A DNA stretch of 64,000 nucleotides from Granulicella sp. (GTDB taxonomy: Bacteria; Acidobacteriota; Terriglobia; Terriglobales; Acidobacteriaceae), in the NCBI GenBank assembly GCA_025408425.1, contig JANXYX010000012.1, positions 1 to 64,000 of the forward strand. The letters are read 5' to 3'. Position 1 is the stretch's first letter, and each line of letters opens with the position of its first letter. Positions 43,856 to 52,004 of this stretch are shown here, one piece after another. Under the pieces are notes generated by a model. The model did no database searches and was not told the DNA's origin. It worked only from the letters and a program-made list of their open reading frames with translations. The position numbers and the translations under genes are program-made.

Positions 43856-43890
43856 AAAGGGCCGGGGCGGAGACGCTTCCGGCCCTTTTT
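43856..43890 (+). terminator. Terminator after gnd
   Basis: A 10-bp stem (43856-43865 with 43879-43888) has a 13-base loop and ends in TTTTT, 18 bases after the gnd stop. Confidence 0.85.
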
Positions 43891-43896
43891 GCGTGC

Positions 43897-44028
43897 GTGA
43901 CACAGATTAATGAGGCGCTGGGGGCTTTGGGTCTGCTGCTTTCGGAGGAAGAGATTGCGCGGCTAGAAGAGGTGGCTGGAGCGCGGTACGACAAGCACTC
44001 GATGGCGCATCTGGATAGCGAGAAGTAG
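43897..44028 (+). pseudogene. Remnant resembling an aldo/keto reductase C-terminus
   Basis: Just after the gnd terminator, 43 open codons (to TAG at 44028) read like the last helix and tail of an aldo/keto reductase: INEALGALGLLLSEEEIARLEEV, then an RYDxxxMAHLDSE-type ending. No catalytic Asp/Tyr/Lys/His portion exists upstream, where the sequence is the gnd gene. It could be a leftover of a deleted gene or a chance short frame. Confidence 0.4.
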
Positions 44029-44098
44029 GGATTTGGGGAGAGTGACGAGCATCCGGTGCCGGGTGGGGCGACCGGATGGGGCCAAGAATAGGAGACGG

Positions 44099-44392
44099 TT
44101 AGGAGTGGATGGTCTTCCAGGCGTCGAGTGTCCAGATGGCAACGATGCCGATGGTGATGAGGGTGGTTGCAGCGCCAAGGATGCGGACGTAGGGCTGGAT
44201 CTGCTTGATGCGGTGGACTATTTCGGTCTGCTGGCGTTCGCCGTTGGGATTGATGTTGGTCAGGAAGAGGCGCTCCTGCTCGTACCGTGTGAGTTGACCA
44301 CGGTAGGTGAGGATGGCGACGAAACAGGCTGTTACCGCGGCCCAAACGATCAACATGGTGGGTATTGCCTGTATTGCAGCGTCGAGGCTCAT
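44099..44392 (-). CDS. Small two-helix membrane protein, family A paralogue 1
   Basis: The 97-residue protein has two transmembrane helices: IPTMLIVWAAVTACFVAIL near residues 11-29 and ILGAATTLITIGIVAIW near residues 72-88. A charged loop TYRGQLTRYEQERLFL...EIVHRIKQI lies between them. It is clearly paralogous to the protein at 44724-45005. ATG 44392 aligns with the start of that paralogue. I do not recognise the family. The loop is probably cytoplasmic because of its charge. Confidence 0.7.
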   Translation of the reverse strand: MSLDAAIQAIPTMLIVWAAVTACFVAILTYRGQLTRYEQERLFLTNINPNGERQQTEIVHRIKQIQPYVRILGAATTLITIGIVAIWTLDAWKTIHS

Positions 44393-44723
44393 GGTGCTCT
44401 CCTTCTGCGAGGGCGCTATCGAGATAGATATCGACGGGTGAATCAAATTCCGTCAAGGCCGAAAACAGTGGGCGGAGGTGCGATCCGCACACAAATTAAA
44501 GGGTCAAACCCGCATCGAATGGATGATACCGCCGGCCGGTCAGGATGCAAATGACCAATTGGAGGGATGCATATCTTGATACAACCGTGAGAGAGATAGA
44601 CGCGTGCGGCATTTTCTGTGAGCGGTTTTCCGGACTGTGCTCCAGCTACGAGAGACGAACCGCAAAACGGTGTAGCGACCGGATCCCCTGGGGGGAACCG
44701 GCCCGGGTAAAAGGTGCGGATAG

Positions 44724-45005
44724 TTACTTCAATCGCTGCCAGGCATCGTAGAGCCAAAGGCCTGCGATGCTGAGGGTGACCAAGGTTGTCGCTCCGCCCA
44801 GGAGACGGATGAGCGGTGCGATCCTTTTGACCTTGCGGACGATCTCATGCTGTTCCTGCTCTTCATTATTGTTAGCGCCGTTGAGGAAGAGTTGATCTTC
44901 TTCGTAGCGTGTGATCTGGCCGCGATAGGCGAGCAGGAGTAAAAAGCTTACCGTGACCACGGCCCATACGATGAGCATGGTTGGTATGTAGCTGAGGGTG
45001 TTCAT
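44724..45005 (-). CDS. Small two-helix membrane protein, family A paralogue 2
   Basis: The 93-residue protein is collinear with the 44099-44392 product. The first helix IPTMLIVWAVVTVSFLLLLAY is nearly identical in its core. The loop RGQITRYEEDQLFL...EIVRKVKRIAP is shared, as is the second helix LLGGATTLVTLSIAGLWLYDAW. The 330-base gap between the genes, and the divergence, indicate an old tandem duplication. The function is unknown. No partner enzyme is adjacent. Confidence 0.7.
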   Translation of the reverse strand: MNTLSYIPTMLIVWAVVTVSFLLLLAYRGQITRYEEDQLFLNGANNNEEQEQHEIVRKVKRIAPLIRLLGGATTLVTLSIAGLWLYDAWQRLK

Positions 45006-45158
45006 AGCTGATTCCTCCCAAAGGCAGGTTCGCTGTTACTCGACCGTTCCGGTGTACCGGGCGGGTCCGCAAGCGGGCTCGTAGGGCAAGAGGGGCGGTC
45101 CGCTGGAATCATACTCCAGCAGTGGGTCAAATTTCCAGAGGTTTGAGAGAGGGGGATC

Positions 45159-45329
45159 TTAGCGGCGGAGGTAGTGGACAGCGAGGGCTGCCGCGGTTGC
45201 GACGAAGGCTAGAACGCCGAGCAACAAGAATGCGATGAACCAGACGGCTCGGTCTTCGTCTTCTGGCGATGGCTGGGTAATGCTGAAGAAGTTGATGAAA
45301 GCGCTGGCGATATATCGAAGCAACTGCAT
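45159..45329 (-). CDS. 56-residue single-span membrane protein
   Basis: The product is MQLLRYIASAFINFF, an acidic stretch SPEDEDRA, and a single helix VWFIAFLLLGVLAFVATAAALAV ending in YLRR. The acidic-helix-basic layout suits a small inner-membrane protein. The start is uncertain, since GGAG lies 15 bases before ATG 45329. It is in line with the two family A genes on the same strand. I do not recognise it. Confidence 0.5.
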   Translation of the reverse strand: MQLLRYIASAFINFFSITQPSPEDEDRAVWFIAFLLLGVLAFVATAAALAVHYLRR

Positions 45330-45444
45330 GACATTGTGATGGTACTCCAGTGGCGGGGATTCAATTAAGTCTGGCCGGATGATGGGAGTTGCATCCTGAT
45401 GGGGCGACGTGCATCTACTTCTTAGGAGTATGGCGAGACGGTAC

Positions 45445-45473
45445 TTGCTGCTGGGGTACTGGACGCTTATACT
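45445..45473 (+). promoter_or_regulatory. Sigma-70-type promoter for the IscA-like gene
   Basis: TTGCTG (45445-45450) and TATACT (45468-45473) are separated by exactly 17 bases, 32 bases before the ATG at 45506. Confidence 0.6.
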
Positions 45474-45505
45474 AGATATGTTGGAACGAATTGAGGAGAA
45501 TGCCG

Positions 45506-45898
45506 ATGTCAACCGCAACTGTGACCCCTACCCCTGCTGCTGAAATAGTTACCGGAACGCCCGCTTCGTCGACCCCTGTGACGCTGACACCGGCTGCGAT
45601 TGCCAAGGTGCGTGAGATTATGTCGACACAGGAACCCGTTCCGGCTGGATTGCGGATTGGTGTGGTTGGCGGCGGCTGCTCGGGTTTCCAGTATTCGATG
45701 TCGTTTGAGAACCAGAGCGGCATGATGGACAAGGTTTATAAGTTCGAGGATCTGAAGGTTTATGTGGACGCGACTTCCGCGATGTATCTGAGCAACTGCG
45801 TGGTGGATTACGTGGAAACTCTTGAGGCGGCAGGATTCAAGTTTGAGAATGCTGCGGTGAAGAGCACCTGCGGATGCGGGTCGAGCTTCAGCGTTTAG
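45506..45898 (+). CDS. A-type iron-sulfur carrier protein (IscA/ErpA/HesB family)
   Basis: The 130-residue protein transfers Fe-S clusters to target enzymes. The domain starts at VTLTPAAIAKVREIM; the three cluster ligands are in GGGCSGFQY and the C-terminal STCGCGSSF. A 25-residue Thr/Ala/Pro-rich N-terminal extension precedes it. ATG 45506 follows GAGGAGAATG at a good spacing. Residues before the domain make it longer than E. coli ErpA. It has its own promoter and terminator. Confidence 0.93.
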   Translation: MSTATVTPTPAAEIVTGTPASSTPVTLTPAAIAKVREIMSTQEPVPAGLRIGVVGGGCSGFQYSMSFENQSGMMDKVYKFEDLKVYVDATSAMYLSNCVVDYVETLEAAGFKFENAAVKSTCGCGSSFSV

Positions 45899-45921
45899 CT
45901 TTGGTTTTAGTGGATAGTGAG

Positions 45922-45945
45922 GCCCCGGAGCGATCCGGGGCTTTT
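45922..45945 (+). terminator. Terminator after the IscA-like gene
   Basis: A perfect 8-bp GC stem (45922-45929 with 45934-45941) has a GCGA loop and is followed by TTTT. Confidence 0.85.
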
Positions 45946-46059
45946 GTTGTTTACGGGGTATTAGGGAGATGCGGCGCGGAAGCGATAAGCGGTGCGTCTA
46001 AAATGAGGGCGTAGCTAGCGTCTGGCTTTAGAGCGAAGGGCTTTTCTTTTTGATTCTTT

Positions 46060-47259
46060 ATGACTGAGTTTGTGATCAGGCTGGCGGATGAGCGGGGGCG
46101 GGTGCAGGAGCAGACGCATGCCGCTGCGACGGCTGAGGAACTGCGCGCGCGGTTTACGCAGGCGGGGTACTACGTCTACAGCGTGAAGGCGCGGGGGTTA
46201 CTGGGGGGCAGCGGGCGGAAGAAGAAGGTGAAGCTGGATACGTTCCTGGTGTTCAATCAGCAGTTCCTGACGCTGATCAAGGCTGGGTTGCCGATATTGG
46301 GTTCGCTGGAGTTACTGGGGCGGCGGCAGAAGAATGTAGACTTCCGGTCGCAGTTGGAGGATATTGCGGCACGGGTGAAGACGGGCGAGTCGATCTCACA
46401 GGCTTTTGAGGCGCAGGGTGGGTTTCCGGTGGTGTATACGACGACGCTGCTGGCGGGTGAGCGATCGGGCAATCTGGAAGAAGTATTGCAGCGGTTTCTG
46501 GACTTTCAGCGGGTGAGTTTGACGTTTCGGAAGAAGCTGAAGGCGAGTTTGATCTATCCGGCGCTGCTGATTGTGATGGTGATCGGGCTGTTTATATTTC
46601 TGATCACGTTTGTGGTGCCGCGGTTTGCACAGCTTTATGAGCAGTTGGGGACGAAGCTTCCGGGGTTGACGGTGTTTCTGCTGGGGCTAGGAGAGACTGC
46701 GCAGCATTACGGGATCTATGTGGCGGCGGTGCTGGGATTGCTGGGCTTCCTGCTGTACCGGTGGATGAAGACAGATGCGGGCGCTACGGCGGTGGATCGG
46801 GTGCGGATTGCGCTGCCGATCTTTGGGAATGTGTGGCTGAAGTACCAGGTGGGGCTGTTTTCACGGACTCTGTCTACGCTGCTGACGGGTGGTTTGCCGT
46901 TGGTGCCAAGTCTGGAGACGGCGGCGAAGTCGATTGATTCACGGCAGATTGGGAATGCGGTTTACCGAAGCGTGGAGACAGTGCGGGAAGGGAAGGGGCT
47001 GTCGGAGAGTCTGCAGCAGACGAAGGTGTTTCCCGAGTTGGCCATTGAGATGATCGAGGTGGGAGAGAGTACGGGTGCGCTGCCGCAGATGCTGAATTCG
47101 GTAGCGGAGTTTTTTGAGGAGGACGTGCAGACGAATCTGACGGCTGCGATGAGTCTGATTGAACCGCTGATTCTGATTGTGATGGGCGTGGTGGTGGTGA
47201 CGATTCTGATTGCGCTGTATCTTCCGATCTTCAGCTTGAGTGGTGGGGCAGTCCGATAG
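46060..47259 (+). CDS. pilC: Type IV pilus / type II secretion inner-membrane protein (PilC/GspF)
   Basis: The 399-residue platform protein has two T2SSF domains (FNQQFLTLIKAGLPILGSLELLG ... VGLFSRTLSTLLTGGLPLVPSLE). Three helices are present, including ALLIVMVIGLFIFLITFVVP and a C-terminal LILIVMGVVVVTILIALYLPIF. TTxLLAGERSGNLEEVL and EVGESTGALPQML are the repeat signatures. It is the first gene of a seven-gene assembly operon on the plus strand; PilB follows 62 bases on. Confidence 0.92.
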   Translation: MTEFVIRLADERGRVQEQTHAAATAEELRARFTQAGYYVYSVKARGLLGGSGRKKKVKLDTFLVFNQQFLTLIKAGLPILGSLELLGRRQKNVDFRSQLEDIAARVKTGESISQAFEAQGGFPVVYTTTLLAGERSGNLEEVLQRFLDFQRVSLTFRKKLKASLIYPALLIVMVIGLFIFLITFVVPRFAQLYEQLGTKLPGLTVFLLGLGETAQHYGIYVAAVLGLLGFLLYRWMKTDAGATAVDRVRIALPIFGNVWLKYQVGLFSRTLSTLLTGGLPLVPSLETAAKSIDSRQIGNAVYRSVETVREGKGLSESLQQTKVFPELAIEMIEVGESTGALPQMLNSVAEFFEEDVQTNLTAAMSLIEPLILIVMGVVVVTILIALYLPIFSLSGGAVR

Positions 47260-47321
47260 ACTGAGCCGGGTGAGAGCCGGGCCGTGTAGTAACAGATGAT
47301 GTAGAGGGGAGTCTTACGAAT

Positions 47322-48953
47322 ATGGCGACACCGTTGGCGATACCGATTGGCGAGTTGGGGATGGATGAGGTGGAGCGGGCGCAGTTGCTGGCGCGGCGGT
47401 ATCACGCGGAGTTTGTGGATCTGAAGAACTTCAAGATTCAGCATGAGCTGTTCAAGAGCGTCCCGGTGGACATGATGTTCCGGTATAACTTTGTGCCGCT
47501 GGAACAGCATGAGGGGCGGCTGGCGATTGCTGTGAGCGATCCGTCGAAGTTGATGGTGCTGGACGAGATCTCGGGGTTGCTGGGGACGCGTCTGATTACA
47601 CGGGTGGCGACGCTGAGCCAGATTACGGACCTGCTGAAGAAGACGGAGCAGAGCCAGCGCGTTCTGGATGAGGCGAGCGAGGGCCTGGCGTTCGATGTGC
47701 TGTCGAGCGAAGACAACGCGGACGAGAATATTTCGATTGAGCGGCTGACGGGCGAGGACGATATCTCGCCGATTATCCGGCTGGTGGATACGACGATTTT
47801 TACGGCGCTGGAAAGGCGGGCGAGCGATATTCACCTGGAGACGTTTGATGACTGCCTGATGGTGAAGTACCGCATTGATGGGGTGTTGCAGCAGGCGATG
47901 GCTCCGATTGCGCGGGAACATCATCAGACGATTCTGTCGCGTATCAAGGTGATGAGCGAACTGGATATTGCGGAGCGACGGGTACCGCAGGATGGCCGAT
48001 TCCGGGTGCGGTACAAGGGGCGGTTGATCGACTTTCGTGTGTCGATCATGCCGACGGTGCATGGCGAGAATGCTGTACTGCGTGTGTTGGACAAAGAGTC
48101 AATGTCGGAGAAGTTTACGAAGCTGAGCCTGGATGTGGTGGGGTTTGCAGCGAAGGATCTGGAGCGGTTTCGGCGGTACATCAAGGAGCCGTACGGGATG
48201 GTGCTGGTGACGGGGCCGACTGGTTCGGGCAAGACGACGACGTTGTATGCGGCACTGAATGAGATCAAGAGCGAAGAAGACAAGATCATCACGATCGAAG
48301 ACCCGGTGGAGTATCAGATTCGTGGGATTACGCAGATTCCTGTGAATGAGAAGAAGGGGCTGACGTTTGCGCGCGGGTTGCGGTCGATTCTGCGTCACGA
48401 CCCGGACAAGATTCTGGTGGGCGAGATCCGCGATGCTGAGACGGCGCAGATTGCGATCAACTCGGCGCTGACGGGGCATCTGGTGTTTACAACGGTTCAC
48501 GCGAATAACGTGGTGGACGTGCTGGGGCGCTTCTTGAATATGGGCGTGGAGCCTTACAACTTTGTTTCGGCTTTGAACTGCATTCTGGCGCAGCGGCTAG
48601 TTCGGCAAGTGTGTGAGTTCTGCGTGCAGAATGTGCACTACAACGAGAAAGAGTTGCTGGAGAGTGGGCTTGATCCGGCGGATTGGCTGGGGTTCAACTT
48701 CCGTGAAGGCTCTGGATGTATTGAGTGCGGCGGGACTGGATTTCGCGGGCGTAGTGCGATTCATGAGTTGTTAGAGCTGGATGACGAGATTCGTGAGATG
48801 CTGCTGGCGAAGAAGCCGGGCAGCGAGATTCGGAAGAAGGCTAAGGAGAAGGGAATGGCGTTCTTGCGGGATTCGGCGCTGGAGCGGGTTCGGGCTGGAA
48901 TTACGACGTTGCGGGAGATCAATAAGGTTACGTTTATCGAGGCTGGGCGGTAG
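47322..48953 (+). CDS. pilB: Type IV pilus / type II secretion assembly ATPase (PilB/GspE)
   Basis: The 543-residue hexameric ATPase has an N-terminal MshEN-type domain (residues 10-150) and a RecA-like motor with Walker A GPTGSGKTTT. The Asp box is IITIEDPVEYQI, Walker B is ILVGEIRDAETAQIA, and the His box is TGHLVFTTVHANN. The tetracysteine zinc module CEFC...CIEC is intact. It supplies the extension or secretion force. No PilT retraction ATPase is in the window. Confidence 0.95.
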   Translation: MATPLAIPIGELGMDEVERAQLLARRYHAEFVDLKNFKIQHELFKSVPVDMMFRYNFVPLEQHEGRLAIAVSDPSKLMVLDEISGLLGTRLITRVATLSQITDLLKKTEQSQRVLDEASEGLAFDVLSSEDNADENISIERLTGEDDISPIIRLVDTTIFTALERRASDIHLETFDDCLMVKYRIDGVLQQAMAPIAREHHQTILSRIKVMSELDIAERRVPQDGRFRVRYKGRLIDFRVSIMPTVHGENAVLRVLDKESMSEKFTKLSLDVVGFAAKDLERFRRYIKEPYGMVLVTGPTGSGKTTTLYAALNEIKSEEDKIITIEDPVEYQIRGITQIPVNEKKGLTFARGLRSILRHDPDKILVGEIRDAETAQIAINSALTGHLVFTTVHANNVVDVLGRFLNMGVEPYNFVSALNCILAQRLVRQVCEFCVQNVHYNEKELLESGLDPADWLGFNFREGSGCIECGGTGFRGRSAIHELLELDDEIREMLLAKKPGSEIRKKAKEKGMAFLRDSALERVRAGITTLREINKVTFIEAGR

Positions 48954-48995
48954 ATCAGGGATGCGGGCGTAGGGAACAGGTTAGTCTAGGACGGC

Positions 48996-50060
48996 ATGGA
49001 ATTTTTACCTAAAGCATTGGGGACGCGGCCGCGGCTGGCGTGTGAGGTTCGGGCGGAGGGCGTCGTGTCTGCACGCGCGGAGGATGCGGCAGGTCTGCTG
49101 GTGGCGGCGTCGCGCGCGGACCTGACCGATGGTGTGTTGGCTGCGGGTCTGAAGCTGGGCAATATGGTGGACCGGGCAGCGGTAGTGGCTGCGGTGCGGT
49201 CGACGCTGGATGCAGTGTCGGGTGGCGTGCGAACGCGGGATGTGACGCTGATCGTTCCGGATGCAGCGGTGCGGGTGTTGCTGCTGGACTTTGACATGTT
49301 GCCGGGCAAAGTGGCGGAGGCGCTGCCCGTGGTTCGGTTCCGGCTGAAGAAGCTGCTGCCGTTTGATGCTGAAGATGCTGTGGTGAGCTACCAGGTAATG
49401 TCGAGTTCGCGGGATCTGGTGCGGGTGGTAGCGGTGGCGATGCCGCGCGAGGTTTTGGCGGAGTATGAAGCGGTGGTGACGGCGGCTGGCTATGTTCCGG
49501 GAGCGGTGTTGCCGAGTACGCTGGCCGCGCTGGCGGGGCTTGAAGAAGCGGAGGCTGCAGCGTTGGTGGTGAATGCAGGCGCGCAGCAGGTGACGACGGC
49601 GATTGTGCAGGATGGGGTGATACTGCTGCACCGCAGTCTGGATATGACCGAGGGTGTTGGGGTTGAAGTGCCGGTGGTGATGCCGGTCGTGGATCGGGAG
49701 AGTTCGGCGCAGGAGTGGGCGCAGCAGGAGGCGGTATCGCCAGAGAGTGCGAGGCAGGCTGAGGTGGTGGAAGTGGTGGAGATTCGTGAGTCAGCGGAGG
49801 CTGCTGCGGCGCGAGAGGTGACGCAGGCGGTGAGCGTTGCAGCGGCGTATTTTGAAGACACTCTGCTGAGGTCACCACAGTTAGCGCTGGCGGCCGGGAC
49901 GCTGGGGGCAGATACTCTGGAGCGGATGCTGGTGACGACCGGGCTGGATGGGCTGCGGGTGAAGGAGTTGATGGAGCCCAGAATGATCGCAGCGGGTGCG
50001 GTGACAGCGGGAATTACGCGCGGCTGGCTGGCCGGTGTCCGGGGGGCGTTGACGAGCTGA
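48996..50060 (+). CDS. pilM: PilM-like (GspL-type) actin-fold protein
   Basis: The 354-residue cytoplasmic protein resembles PilM. VTLIVPDAAVRVLLLDFDMLPG and VRFRLKKLLPFDAEDAVVSYQVM match the conserved early part. VVNAGAQQVTTAIVQDGVILLHRSLDM is the second actin-like nucleotide segment. An Ala/Glu-rich insert (residues 225-275) is unusual. The stop shares a base with the PilN ATG (TGATG). Confidence 0.82.
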   Translation: MEFLPKALGTRPRLACEVRAEGVVSARAEDAAGLLVAASRADLTDGVLAAGLKLGNMVDRAAVVAAVRSTLDAVSGGVRTRDVTLIVPDAAVRVLLLDFDMLPGKVAEALPVVRFRLKKLLPFDAEDAVVSYQVMSSSRDLVRVVAVAMPREVLAEYEAVVTAAGYVPGAVLPSTLAALAGLEEAEAAALVVNAGAQQVTTAIVQDGVILLHRSLDMTEGVGVEVPVVMPVVDRESSAQEWAQQEAVSPESARQAEVVEVVEIRESAEAAAAREVTQAVSVAAAYFEDTLLRSPQLALAAGTLGADTLERMLVTTGLDGLRVKELMEPRMIAAGAVTAGITRGWLAGVRGALTS

Positions 50061-50722
50061 TGCGGATATTAGTCAATCTTGCGACACGACCGTTTGTTGA
50101 GCTTAGGCCATTGTTCGCGCGGCTGCGCCTTGCGATGGCGTTGCTGGCAGTGCTGACGGTGGGACTTGGGTTCGGGCTGCATAGGCTGAGTGCCAAGGCG
50201 AAGGTGGCCCAGGCGCAGATGAATGCGCTGAAGGCAAAGACGCAGCAGTATCAGCAGGAACGGCTGGCAAATGAGGCACGGATGCGACAGCCGCAGAATC
50301 TGGGAGTCCTGGACCGGTCGCGGACTCTGAATGAGGTGTTTGCACGCAAGAGCTTCAGCTGGACAGCGGTGATGATGGACCTGGAGAAGGTGCTGCCGGT
50401 TGGGGTGCAAGTGACGAGTCTGGAACCAGTGATATCGAAGGAAGGTCAGGTAAGTATTCGTCTGCGGGTGAGTGGGGACCGGGACAAGGCAGTGCAGTTG
50501 GTGCGGAACCTGGAGACGTCGCAGCGGTTTGTAGCTCCGCGGCTGAGTAATGAGGCAGCGCAGACGCAGGAGGGCGGTCGCGGTACGGTTCCGGGAACGA
50601 GCGTGGGTGCGGTGGAGTTCGATATTTTGAGCGGATATAATCCGCTGCCTGAGGCGATAGTGAAGACGGCCAAGGCGGAGATGGAGCGAGCGGGTTCTGG
50701 CGTCAGGGGAGGTAGCCGATGA
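50060..50722 (+). CDS. pilN: PilN-like pilus assembly protein
   Basis: The 220-residue bitopic protein starts MRILVNLATRPFVELRPL, whose INLL/NLATRPF-type motif binds PilM. One transmembrane helix follows (LAMALLAVLTVGLGFGL, residues 28-44), then a coiled-coil and a ferredoxin-like periplasmic domain (GVQVTSLEPVISKEGQVSIRL). It overlaps pilM by one base and pilO by four (ATGA). Confidence 0.85.
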   Translation: MRILVNLATRPFVELRPLFARLRLAMALLAVLTVGLGFGLHRLSAKAKVAQAQMNALKAKTQQYQQERLANEARMRQPQNLGVLDRSRTLNEVFARKSFSWTAVMMDLEKVLPVGVQVTSLEPVISKEGQVSIRLRVSGDRDKAVQLVRNLETSQRFVAPRLSNEAAQTQEGGRGTVPGTSVGAVEFDILSGYNPLPEAIVKTAKAEMERAGSGVRGGSR

Positions 50723-51399
50723 CAGTTACCCTGGACAAGACCGCGGGGAGCACGCAGAGCTGGACAGAGAGAACGCGGGAGCTACTGACGCTGTTGAACC
50801 TGCACTATGTCGGCGTGACAGTGTTGGCCTTGGTGAATGTTTATCTGCTGATCCAGATCGGTTTTGCATGGCAGGCTGCGACTAGTCAGGATGCGAGTGC
50901 CCTAGCGCAACAGACGGCGGCGATGAAGTCCGCGGAGGCGGCGGGACGGCCATTGCAGGGACTGGACGACAAGTTGAAGGTGGCTACGGCGGATGCGGAC
51001 CGGTTCTATGAGCGACGGTTGCCGTATGCGTACAGTGAGGTGCTGGCGGAACTTGGCGCGCTGACGAAGAAGGATGGCGTGAAGTTGACGCGGGTGCAGT
51101 ATGCAGAGGCTCCAGTGCTGGTGGGTGGTGTCGGGCCACTGACCGAGATGCGGATGGATGCGAGCCTTAGTGGGGATTACCGGCCACTGGTGCTATTTAT
51201 CAATGGTCTGGAGCGGGACAAGATGTTCTTCCTGATCACCGGAGTGACGTTGGTGGGGCAACAGTCGGGAACGGTCGGGGTGCGTCTGAGGCTGACGACG
51301 TACCTGCGCTCTCCGGTGGGAATGGAGAGCACGCAGAAGACGGTGGGAGTTGCGTCCGACACAGCGGTGGCTGCGGCGGACGGAGGTGAGACGCGATGA
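50719..51399 (+). CDS. pilO: PilO-like pilus assembly protein
   Basis: The 226-residue protein has a cytoplasmic N-terminus and one helix (YVGVTVLALVNVYLLIQIGFAW). A coiled-coil and a ferredoxin-like domain follow, with VLAELGALTKKDGVKLTRVQY and the SGDYRPLVLFINGLERDKMFFLI motif characteristic of PilO/GspM proteins. It partners PilN in the inner-membrane alignment complex. It overlaps the neighbours on both sides by four bases. Confidence 0.85.
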   Translation: MTVTLDKTAGSTQSWTERTRELLTLLNLHYVGVTVLALVNVYLLIQIGFAWQAATSQDASALAQQTAAMKSAEAAGRPLQGLDDKLKVATADADRFYERRLPYAYSEVLAELGALTKKDGVKLTRVQYAEAPVLVGGVGPLTEMRMDASLSGDYRPLVLFINGLERDKMFFLITGVTLVGQQSGTVGVRLRLTTYLRSPVGMESTQKTVGVASDTAVAAADGGETR

Positions 51400-51995
51400 G
51401 TAACTCTGGAGCGGACCGCCGGAACAAGATGATTGCCGTTGGTGCGTTTGTGCTGGTTGCTGCGGGAGTTTTGTACTACCAGTTGCGGGATTCCAGTCCG
51501 GTGATTGCGCCGGCGGTGGTGACGACCGCGGCTGCAGCGAAGCCTGCGGTTCCAGCGTCTGCGGGGAGTGTTGCGAAGGGATCTGTTGCAGGGTCATCGC
51601 AGCTTGATCCTTCGCTACGGATGGGACCGATGCTGGTGACGGAGTCGCTGGTGTATTCGGGGAGTGGTCGGAATGTATTTTCATTGACTTCTGCGCCGGT
51701 GGAGATACCGAAGGCGATTGCTGCAGCGCGGCCGAAGGGGCCAGTGGCTCCGGTGTATGCGGCTCCGGCTGGGCCAGCACCACCGCCTCCGATTGACCTG
51801 AAGTTCTTTGGGACGGCTACGTCGGGGAATGGGACGCGTCAGGCGTTTCTGCTGCATGGGGAGGATGTGTTTCTGGCTTCGGCGGGAGATGTTGTGCAGC
51901 GTCGGTACAAGGTCATCTCGATTGCTGCGAACTCGATTGTGATTGAGGATTTGGCGAATAATAATCGGCAGACTTTGCCGTTGTTGACGAACTGA
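51396..51995 (+). CDS. PilP-like membrane-anchored protein
   Basis: The 199-residue protein has one N-terminal helix (MIAVGAFVLVAAGVLYYQL) and an Ala/Pro linker. A C-terminal beta domain (LKFFGTATSGNGTRQAFLL ... EDVFLASAGDVVQRRYKVISI) resembles the HR domain of GspC/PilP. These domains touch the secretin; no secretin gene lies in the window. It lacks the lipobox of true PilP. Position after pilO and the fold similarity support the call. Confidence 0.65.
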   Translation: MSNSGADRRNKMIAVGAFVLVAAGVLYYQLRDSSPVIAPAVVTTAAAAKPAVPASAGSVAKGSVAGSSQLDPSLRMGPMLVTESLVYSGSGRNVFSLTSAPVEIPKAIAAARPKGPVAPVYAAPAGPAPPPPIDLKFFGTATSGNGTRQAFLLHGEDVFLASAGDVVQRRYKVISIAANSIVIEDLANNNRQTLPLLTN

Positions 51996-52004
51996 TTGGT
52001 TGTT

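Noticed and set aside
44033..44554. Plus-strand frame of 173 codons opposite the small membrane protein gene
   Set aside because: It is antisense of a gene that has a homologous paralogue at 44724-45005, so the minus strand is the coding one.
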